Assembly (NCBI GenBank): GCA_014238195.1
Contig: JABABO010000171.1
Span: 1-15,411 of the forward strand
Direction: 5' to 3'
Length of the DNA stretch: 15,411 nt
From: Kordiimonadaceae bacterium
GTDB lineage: Bacteria; Pseudomonadota; Alphaproteobacteria; Sphingomonadales; Kordiimonadaceae
Made by a program: the position numbers and the translations under genes. Below, piece after piece: positions 8,456-13,967 of this stretch (position 1 is the stretch's first letter; each line of letters starts with the position of its first letter). The notes beneath the pieces were generated by a model. It was given only the letters and a program-made list of their open reading frames with translations. It was not told the DNA's origin and searched no databases.

Positions 8456-9202
8456 ATGGTTAAAGACCTTGCCTCAATTCGACAAATGCAGTTTCAAAGC
8501 ATCGCCGCCTTTAAAAACTACACAGTGTTGTTGAAGGGTATCCTGGCAGCTCTCTTTTTGTCAGGGTCTGCCCATGCTGGTATGCTAGACTTTAATTATT
8601 ACCCATATCGCAGCAATACAACATGGGACAAATGGGCTGCAATGAATGCCGCGCATAATTTTGGTTCTGGATTATCGTTCTTTGGGTTACTCAATCTTGG
8701 TGATATTGGCCCTAAAAATGTCTACTATAGTGAAAGCAATTTTCGTTGGGCTCCTGATAAAAACTTACCCTTAGAATTAACAGTGCAATTGAATTTTCGC
8801 TCAGGTAAGCAGAATGATCGTTACCGACTAGGTGTGCGCTGGCACCTTAGCCGAACCAAAGCTTTCAAGCCGTTTTTTGAAGCGCTTAATCTCGCATATG
8901 CTGTGAATTTACATGCGGTTCAATTTGATCATGAAGACCCTTATGTCTGGCAGCTAGAGCATACCTTCAACATGAAATTTCCAGCCATATCTGACCGCTT
9001 ATATTTAGGGGGTTTTTGGGACCAAACGTTTAATCAAAATTTACCAGCGGGCTTTCCTGCGCGTCCAATCATTGGCAAGGCGCAGCTTGGTTATCGAATA
9101 GTTGATAATTTTTTTGCCGTTGCTGATTTTCGGGTCAATGAATATCGTCGTTCTGACGTTATGACGCTTGGCCTAGGTGTCCAGTATAAGTTTCTTTGGT
9201 AA
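8456..9202 (+). CDS. Predicted exported beta-barrel (outer-membrane-like) protein
   Basis: The start at 8456 is chosen because AAGGAA (8444-8449) lies six bases before it. An upstream in-frame ATG at 8438 would add six residues and has no ribosome-binding site of its own. The 248-residue product begins with a signal peptide: a basic region, a hydrophobic core (VLLKGILAALFLSG), then a likely cleavage after SAHA, leaving GMLDFNYYPY. The mature part alternates polar and aromatic/hydrophobic residues, has many Trp, Tyr and Phe, and ends in QYKFLW. A strand with a terminal aromatic residue is typical of outer-membrane barrels. Possible relatives are small barrels such as Tsx-like channels, but I cannot assign a family. 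It has no cysteines, no lipobox and no enzyme motif. It stands alone on the plus strand after the 14-base repeat array, which probably lies in its leader. Confidence 0.75.
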   Translation: MVKDLASIRQMQFQSIAAFKNYTVLLKGILAALFLSGSAHAGMLDFNYYPYRSNTTWDKWAAMNAAHNFGSGLSFFGLLNLGDIGPKNVYYSESNFRWAPDKNLPLELTVQLNFRSGKQNDRYRLGVRWHLSRTKAFKPFFEALNLAYAVNLHAVQFDHEDPYVWQLEHTFNMKFPAISDRLYLGGFWDQTFNQNLPAGFPARPIIGKAQLGYRIVDNFFAVADFRVNEYRRSDVMTLGLGVQYKFLW

Positions 9203-9444
9203 TATTTATCGTTGGATTTATGCACTCATTGTTTATTCCTGTAGTCGTTAATGGTGTGGCTTAGTATTAAGTGCCGCATCATTTAGTGTATCTTCAACTA
9301 CTAATACTGAAAAAAGAAGTTGAAATAAATGAGCAAATACCAGAGGCTTTACGCAAGAGTTCTCCACAAGCAATAGAATAAAGTCAGACAAATATGTGTT
9401 CATAGAATCATAGCAAATTCTAATAGTATAAGGAGGTGGATATA
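9203..9444. other. Intergenic AT-rich stretch, no clear gene
   Basis: No gene is supported here. An inverted repeat, TTCAACT (9293-9299) with AGTTGAA (9318-9324), has an 18-base loop and no T-run after it on the plus strand. It may be a weak hairpin downstream of the barrel gene. A 14-codon ORF begins at 9329 but lacks a good ribosome-binding site. The 3' end carries the strong Shine-Dalgarno of the next micro-ORF. Confidence 0.5.
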
Positions 9445-9528
9445 ATGCAATTATTTGTAAGTAAAAAAGTTTTATCTGCGGCGCTTAAGGCTAGCTTTAT
9501 TAATTTTTTTGGGTTTACGGTATCGTAG
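9445..9528 (+). CDS. Candidate 27-residue micro-ORF with near-perfect ribosome-binding site
   Basis: The ATG at 9445 follows AAGGAGGTGG (9430-9439), close to the full complement of the 16S rRNA tail, with GGAGG eight bases from the start. This is the best Shine-Dalgarno I noticed in the window. The product begins MQLFVSKKVLSAALKA and ends with a Phe-rich hydrophobic stretch, FINFFGFTVS, giving a short cationic-hydrophobic peptide. The TAG at 9526-9528 lies eight bases before the next ORF's ATG at 9537, so the two may be coupled. It could be a leader peptide, a small toxin-like or membrane peptide, or the broken start of a longer gene. I do not recognise it. Translation is inferred from the ribosome-binding site only. 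Confidence 0.4.
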   Translation: MQLFVSKKVLSAALKASFINFFGFTVS

Positions 9529-9536
9529 GAAGTTTA

Positions 9537-9743
9537 ATGTTGTATAGTTTTGCAAATCTATCCTTATTCACAAAACTCCAACTGTCCCTAGCGTTTGGCT
9601 TAGTATTTTACTTGCCCTATTTTTTAATGTGCTGCTTATTCATGAAAGTCGTTTTAAGAAATAGTGAGAAGCGTCCAAATTTTAGGAAATTGAGCGCCTC
9701 GGACCAAGGTAGAAAAATCGGGGAGGTCTTGTCCGGTTGGTAA
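9537..9743 (+). CDS. Small membrane protein, possibly truncated
   Basis: The ORF gives 68 residues from the ATG at 9537, with AGGA (9527-9530) six bases upstream. A hydrophobic segment at about residues 15-38 (LQLSLAFGLVFYLPYFLMCCLF) is long enough to span the membrane once. The last 28 residues are basic and polar. Directly after the TAA at 9741-9743 the same frame stays open to a TAG at 9843-9845 and encodes a second hydrophobic stretch, FAPISVFAVVFIGG. The ORF may thus be the front of a longer two-segment protein cut by a nonsense mutation. It lies just upstream of an Rhs core remnant, and small membrane proteins in that setting are sometimes toxin immunity proteins. That role is a guess. 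I do not recognise the family. Confidence 0.45.
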   Translation: MLYSFANLSLFTKLQLSLAFGLVFYLPYFLMCCLFMKVVLRNSEKRPNFRKLSASDQGRKIGEVLSGW

Positions 9744-9916
9744 AAATTTGCTCCTATCTCTGTCTTCGCTGTGGTTTTTATTGGAGGCGCGTCGTTAAGG
9801 CAGCAATTGATGAAATGGGCAGCTGGTCAGAACTGGTTCATTTAGAAGATCATAAGAAAAATGATCTTTTGAAGCGGCTAGAGGGCGCAAAGATAAAATG
9901 GTCTGCGCAGCGTTAG
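9744..9916 (+). pseudogene. Possible decayed 3' part of the small membrane protein gene
   Basis: Past the TAA at 9741, frame-continuous sequence encodes a hydrophobic segment and stops at 9843-9845. A second frame, open across this region to the TAG at 9914-9916, encodes a polar helical tail (VVKAAIDEMGSWSELVHLE, then KNDLLKRLEGAKIKW). Joining the two would need one readthrough and one frameshift, and would give a protein of about 125 residues. The composition of both parts looks protein-like, but no homology is visible, so chance open frames are a real alternative. Confidence 0.25.
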
Positions 9917-9925
9917 CGCAGTTGA

Positions 9926-10138
9926 GGCCCGCAGCGCAGCGAGGACGGCAAACAGGGCTGTACTATTAAGCTGTACAACTTCTGGGCCCGCCTGTATAAT
10001 CCGCGCATAGGCCGTTTTCACCAGACCGATCCAATCGGTTATGAAGACAGCATGAACATGTATGGCTATGTCGGCAACGACCCGATGAATAATTTGGGAG
10101 CTTTTGGCTTATCTAGCATAATTCATGGGACTTGTTAA
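9926..10138 (+). pseudogene. Rhs/YD-repeat core-domain C-terminal remnant
   Basis: This frame has no plausible start codon and encodes the conserved end of an Rhs core. LYNFWARLYNPRIGRF, QTDPIGYED and MNMYGYVGNDPMNN line up with the family pattern of GLYYYRARYYDPRLGRF, DPIG and LYAYVGNNPVN. The following motif, normally DPxGL, which marks the cut between the core and the variable toxin tip, reads GAFGL, and only eight residues follow before the TAA at 10136-10138. The rest of the core, its YD repeats and any toxin tip are missing, so it is a fragment, not a gene. A second frame nearby spells TGLYY at 9952-9966 before a stop, perhaps from a small local duplication of CTGTAC. Rhs polymorphic toxins often leave such orphan tips next to immunity genes. 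The next gene starts 16 bases downstream. Confidence 0.75.
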
Positions 10139-10154
10139 AAATTAGGGAGTTGAA

Positions 10155-11279
10155 ATGTCTGCCGATTCTAAGAATTTAGATAGTTTTGTCACTCTAAGTG
10201 GGCAAAGTGAAGCTCTCCTTAAGCAAAAGGCTCTTGTAAAAAACAAAAAAAAACTACAGACCGTTACGATTCAGGATATTCAATCACTGGCTTACATGTA
10301 CTTTAATCAAGGAAATTTTGAATCCGCATTATTACATTTACGAAATGCTGCAGAGCTAGAGCCTCAGAATACCCAGATTTTATGGAATATAGTGAACACG
10401 CTATTTCTTATGAGAGGTTTTGACGAAGCTTTGAGAATAGCAAAGCAAGCAATAACCATTGATCCGTTTTATCCTGAAGCCCATGATTGTTTAGCTAGAA
10501 TTTATGGACATCTAAAAAATAGCCATGAAGCTTTGTACCATGGGGAAAAAGCTTTATTGGCTAAAAATGCAGACAGTGAAAGGAAAGATGCGACAGTAAT
10601 CATAATACCTCAGTCAAGACGACCAGATTTTGATGGAAATGAGAAAAGCAAGAATATCATTTCTTACAGTATTTGGGGAAATTCTTCGCGTTATATGGAT
10701 CCTTTATTAGAAAACGCGCGGCGTAAAAATTATTTTTATCCTGATTGGACGATACGTGTATACTATGAGGAAGGTATGAACCCGAATTTTCTAGCTGATT
10801 TAAAACACTATGGCTGCCAGCTTAGAAGCCAACCAAGTCAAAAGCTGCTTTATGAGGGTTTATTTTGGCGTTTTCAGGTTATAAACGACCCAACTGTATC
10901 CTTCTTTCAAATTCGCGATGCTGATGACTTGTTTACATTAAAAGATCAGGCTGCTGTAAATGAATGGGTAAACAGTAACAAATATTTCCACATCATGCGG
11001 GATTGGTTCGAGCAGACAGATCTGATTAATGCTGGCTTGTGGGGCGGTGTTTCAAATGTACTGCCAAAATTAAGTTTGTTGCTAAAAGGTTTTAGTATGT
11101 CAGGTCCTCCATCAAGAATGGTTGATCAACAGTTTTTAAATAAAATGGTTTGGCCCACGATTAAACAGAGTGTCCTCATACATGATAGTATTTATTCTGT
11201 ATTTAACGCGAAACCATTCCCTGATTACCTTAAGCAGGCCTCTGATACTCAATTAGGACGGTATAGATCAGGAAAGTAA
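10155..11279 (+). CDS. TPR protein with glycosyltransferase-like domain
   Basis: The 374 residues begin with a ribosome-binding site, GGGAG (10145-10149), five bases before the ATG. Residues about 40-135 form two or three TPR units (AYMYFNQGNFESALLHLRNA, then FDEALRIAKQAITIDP, then the next helix pair). Residues about 168-345 resemble a nucleotide-sugar glycosyltransferase fold. There, IRDADD at 253-258 looks like a DxD metal-binding motif, followed by AVNEWVNSNKYFHIMRDW and AGLWGG, a pattern I associate with polysaccharide-type transferases. There is no signal peptide or membrane span, so it is probably cytoplasmic. The acceptor and donor are unknown. It converges on the sulfotransferase gene with 17 bases between stops. 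Its composition is visibly more AT-rich than secA or argJ, consistent with transfer. Domain calls are moderately secure; activity is inferred. Confidence 0.75.
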   Translation: MSADSKNLDSFVTLSGQSEALLKQKALVKNKKKLQTVTIQDIQSLAYMYFNQGNFESALLHLRNAAELEPQNTQILWNIVNTLFLMRGFDEALRIAKQAITIDPFYPEAHDCLARIYGHLKNSHEALYHGEKALLAKNADSERKDATVIIIPQSRRPDFDGNEKSKNIISYSIWGNSSRYMDPLLENARRKNYFYPDWTIRVYYEEGMNPNFLADLKHYGCQLRSQPSQKLLYEGLFWRFQVINDPTVSFFQIRDADDLFTLKDQAAVNEWVNSNKYFHIMRDWFEQTDLINAGLWGGVSNVLPKLSLLLKGFSMSGPPSRMVDQQFLNKMVWPTIKQSVLIHDSIYSVFNAKPFPDYLKQASDTQLGRYRSGK

Positions 11280-11296
11280 TACAGTTGTTTAGTAAA

Positions 11297-12079
11297 TTAA
11301 ATGCAATCTAGGCGTCGGCCTCGTTTAATATATTCAGCTGCTAATCCATGAGGATCGAATGAAAAACTAGCGATTAAGTTTTCGATTTTCTTTTGGATTT
11401 CTGCTGGTGGGGTTTGCTGGGTATGGTTCTTTTTAGTGGGTAAAATAGGTTTAGAATGTACACCAATGCCTTCTAGAAATTTTTTAGCACCACATGGCTG
11501 TGTGATTTCTTCTAAGGATACTTCAATCATATTCAAATTATTGCCAAATAATATTTTATAATATTGCTGTCGCGCTTCTATTTCATAAACATACCAAAGG
11601 GCATGCCCCAGTTGACCATGTTTTATAAATGGTTTGTAATTCACAATAGTATTTTTATAGGAGGGGGTTAAATACCATTGCCAAGCGATAAATGTGTTGA
11701 CAAAATCAGATCTCATTAAATGACTTAAGCATTGTCTTAGATTATTACGCCTAAGCAAGATAAAGGTGGTTTTTTCTTTGTATTCCGAGTCTGCTACCCA
11801 TTCAACTAGGCCACATTTAGCCAGTGTATGGTTTGTTTCAGCGTAGTTTTTATACTTTTTTAAGCCTTCAAATTTTCTCTGCCAAAATGATGTACAACAC
11901 TCGTCCATGCCTCGATCATTAAATGACCTCATTACCTTAAGGTCAGGCGTTTGATACCCAAAATCATCTATCCCAAGTAATTCATGGACAGCTGTAATAT
12001 CAAGATTGATTGCCAAAAAATTAGCAAGCCAAGCGGTACCTGTACGGCCCGCAGTTATCGTAAAATAAAAATTACTCAT
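11297..12079 (-). CDS. Sulfotransferase family protein
   Basis: The 260-residue protein fits a small PAPS-dependent sulfotransferase, which moves sulfate from PAPS to a hydroxyl or amine on a glycan, lipid or small molecule. The 5'-phosphosulfate-binding loop is TAGRTGTAWL at 9-18. The 3'-phosphate site matches LLRRNNLRQCLSH at 108-120, with R110/R111 and S119 as expected ligands. The C-terminus is Lys/Arg-rich. No signal peptide or membrane span is seen. The start is supported by AGGA at 12087-12090, seven bases before the ATG. It converges on the TPR-glycosyltransferase gene, so the two may act on the same surface glycan, but that is inference. About 190 bases upstream separate it from the crp-type gene in the same orientation, with a nested inverted repeat between them. 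The acceptor substrate is unknown. Confidence 0.82.
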   Translation of the reverse strand: MSNFYFTITAGRTGTAWLANFLAINLDITAVHELLGIDDFGYQTPDLKVMRSFNDRGMDECCTSFWQRKFEGLKKYKNYAETNHTLAKCGLVEWVADSEYKEKTTFILLRRNNLRQCLSHLMRSDFVNTFIAWQWYLTPSYKNTIVNYKPFIKHGQLGHALWYVYEIEARQQYYKILFGNNLNMIEVSLEEITQPCGAKKFLEGIGVHSKPILPTKKNHTQQTPPAEIQKKIENLIASFSFDPHGLAAEYIKRGRRLDCI

Positions 12080-12127
12080 TCATGATTCCTAATTTTCATT
12101 TTTTAAAGAATCCCTTTATTGGTATAA

Positions 12128-12170
12128 TATAGCCAATTGCGGTGAATATTGATCACCTTATTTGGCTATA
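12128..12170. repeat. Nested inverted repeat (long imperfect hairpin)
   Basis: TATAGCCAA (12128-12136) is matched by TTGGCTATA (12162-12170), a perfect nine-base inverted repeat. Inside it, GGTGA (12141-12145) matches TCACC (12153-12157). The two arms are separated by four bases on each side, so the element is symmetric, with a seven-base loop. It lies between the crp-type gene and the sulfotransferase gene. Neither strand carries a T-run after it, so it is a poor intrinsic terminator. A regulator-binding site or RNA hairpin in the sulfotransferase leader is possible. Confidence 0.8.
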
Positions 12171-12179
12171 AGTCTTTGT

Positions 12180-12217
12180 GTCGATTCGACTTATCAATAA
12201 ATAATGAAATCATTATT
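12180..12217. repeat. Two further short palindromes upstream of the sulfotransferase gene
   Basis: GTCGATTCGAC (12180-12190) is a palindrome with a single central base. AATAATGA (12200-12207) is matched by TCATTATT (12210-12217) across two bases. Together with the nested repeat just upstream of them, three symmetric elements fall within 90 bases. The second could be a chance product of AT-rich DNA; the first is less likely to be. Confidence 0.5.
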
Positions 12218-12267
12218 CATTGGTCTCGCTATAGAAAATAGAGCTTTTACCAACCCCTTTAATTGTT

Positions 12268-12969
12268 TTACGAATAATCACAACAATGCTTCCGCCCTTC
12301 GTTCTTTAGTATGTTTTCAAGGGTTTGTATATCCCGCACGATGAGCGTGCGATAGGCGCGTTCGATGACCCTGCGGTCTTCCCATCTACCTAGGATGCGA
12401 TTGATGCTTTGGCGGGACACACCAACAAGACGGGCGAGTTCGTCTTGGCTGCATCGTATTTGATCTGAACCCCCTGCTGCTTCCCATAGCTCCAACACAC
12501 GGCGGGCCAGCATACGTTCTGGCGACATCTGCATGAAATCGTCCACAGCGCGGTATAAAAGGCGGGTATGCTGGCAAACAAGCTGTACTAGGGCTGTATA
12601 AAAACTATTGTGTGTCGCTAAAAGGCGCGTCATGTCCGACCCTGCAATGACGGCTAAAGTGACATCGCCGCGACTTGTCGCATTGTGTGTGCGCGGTGCG
12701 TGATCCAAAAAAGACATTTCCCCAAACCACTGCACAGGGCTTAGACGTGTTAACTGTGTTTCTTGCCCCTCCACTGTGATTTTGCCGATGTCAATATATC
12801 CCATTAACAATCCATAGAAGGCTTTATGAGTATCTTCTTGTTGAAAAATAACCGTGTGGTTGGGTATCGTTTTGATTTGGGCGGCGTTTATCACATCTTC
12901 ACGCGCGAGGGCTGGAAGGCCAGCGAGCCACCTATCTTGGTATAAAATATCCTTAACTGTTATTGACAT
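12268..12969 (-). CDS. Crp/Fnr-family transcriptional regulator
   Basis: The 233-residue protein has an N-terminal cyclic-nucleotide-binding-type beta barrel (about 20-120) and a winged-helix DNA-binding domain. The phosphate-binding cassette reads WFGEMSFLDHAPRTHNA at 81-97, with G83, E84, R93 and T94 at the positions of the classic Crp ligands, so binding of a cyclic nucleotide is plausible. The helix-turn-helix is SQDELARLVGVSRQSINRIL at 174-193. The N-terminal cysteines of oxygen-sensing FNR are missing; the only Cys residues are scattered or at the far C-terminus. The start at 12969 has AGGGG about ten bases upstream. It is divergent from the class II aldolase gene across about 150 bases, so that gene is a natural candidate target. 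I do not give a gene symbol because this family has many members with different signals. Confidence 0.9.
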   Translation of the reverse strand: MSITVKDILYQDRWLAGLPALAREDVINAAQIKTIPNHTVIFQQEDTHKAFYGLLMGYIDIGKITVEGQETQLTRLSPVQWFGEMSFLDHAPRTHNATSRGDVTLAVIAGSDMTRLLATHNSFYTALVQLVCQHTRLLYRAVDDFMQMSPERMLARRVLELWEAAGGSDQIRCSQDELARLVGVSRQSINRILGRWEDRRVIERAYRTLIVRDIQTLENILKNEGRKHCCDYS

Positions 12970-13118
12970 ATCGTTTTAACCCCTTTGTCAGTGTCTCGCT
13001 AGATTATTTGGCAGTGAAGAGAATTAATTGTCAACATCTTTACAGTCTTAATCGCGCAGCGCCTATATAACCAGTATAAGTTCAGATATTTTGAATTTTT
13101 GAAAGGTAGGAGCACACA

Positions 13119-13958
13119 ATGACACAAGATAGCGCGGCAGGCATGACCCCTGATTTTATTATTCCAGGTCCACAGGATATTGAAGGCATCAAAGATAAAG
13201 TTTCAGCCGAGGAATGGCGGACGCGCTGCGACCTTGCCGCGACTTATCGTTTGTGTGCATTGCATGGTTGGACCGATCTTGTGTTTACGCACATTTCAGC
13301 GCGATTGCCCGACGAAGCGAATGACAAAGGCGAAATGGAACATCGTTTTTTGATCAACCCTTATGGATTGATGTTTGACGAGATCACGGCTTCAAGCCTC
13401 GTGAAAATTGATGTGCATGGGAATATTTGCCAAGATTCGCCTTATTTTGTTAATCCCGCGGGTTTTACTATTCACAGTGCGGTCCACATGGCCCGTGAAG
13501 ACGCAGGCTGTGTGATCCATGTGCATACGCCTTATGGTATTGCTGTGTCTGTGCAAAAAGCTGGCTTAAAGCGTTACACACAGTTTGCCATGCAAGTGTA
13601 TAATGACTTAGCGTATCATGATTATGAAGGGATTGCGCTAGAGCTTGATGAGCGTGAACGTATTGTCAAAGATATGGGGGGAAAGAGCTTATTAATACTG
13701 CGCAATCATGGGACACTGACGCTGGGGCCAAACTGTGCCATAGCGTTTTTGCGTATGTATTTCCTTGAAAATGCTTGTAAAGCTCAAATTCTTGCTCAGT
13801 CCGCTGGTGATGATGCCTGCCACGAGGAACCTGACGAGATGGCAGATATTGTTGGCGCCCAGTCAAAACCTGCCTTTATTCAAGGTTTCGGTGATAAACT
13901 GACATGGCCAGGCTTGCTGCGTAAGTTAGCGCGTACAAACCCTGGGTATGATCAATAA
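13119..13958 (+). CDS. Class II aldolase/adducin-family protein
   Basis: The 279 residues match the single-domain class II aldolase/adducin family, which includes metal-dependent aldolases and epimerases acting on sugar phosphates. Three candidate zinc-binding histidines are visible: H134 and H136 in HVHTP and H197 in NHGTL. Upstream FTIHSAVHMAR puts a His (H119) where fuculose-1-phosphate aldolase has its catalytic Glu, which is common in the adducin-like subfamily, so true aldolase chemistry is uncertain. The start at 13119 is preceded by AAAGGTAGGAG, placing GGAG seven bases before the ATG. There is no signal peptide, so it is cytoplasmic. It is divergent from the Crp-type regulator, a likely controller, and its stop lies nine bases from the convergent sulfotransferase stop. 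The substrate is unknown; a house-keeping sugar or hydroxy acid step is possible. Confidence 0.85.
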   Translation: MTQDSAAGMTPDFIIPGPQDIEGIKDKVSAEEWRTRCDLAATYRLCALHGWTDLVFTHISARLPDEANDKGEMEHRFLINPYGLMFDEITASSLVKIDVHGNICQDSPYFVNPAGFTIHSAVHMAREDAGCVIHVHTPYGIAVSVQKAGLKRYTQFAMQVYNDLAYHDYEGIALELDERERIVKDMGGKSLLILRNHGTLTLGPNCAIAFLRMYFLENACKAQILAQSAGDDACHEEPDEMADIVGAQSKPAFIQGFGDKLTWPGLLRKLARTNPGYDQ

Positions 13959-13967
13959 CATTACTGA

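Noticed and set aside
9329..9373. 14-codon ORF in the intergenic stretch
   Set aside because: Weak or no ribosome-binding site and no protein-like features; probably chance.
9952..9969. TGLYY in a second frame as evidence of an Rhs frameshift
   Set aside because: The other frame aligns with the Rhs pattern without a gap over the same positions, so the match may come from a local CTGTAC duplication or chance.
12128..12170. Rho-independent terminator for the crp-type gene
   Set aside because: The hairpin is well formed, but no T-run follows it on either strand.
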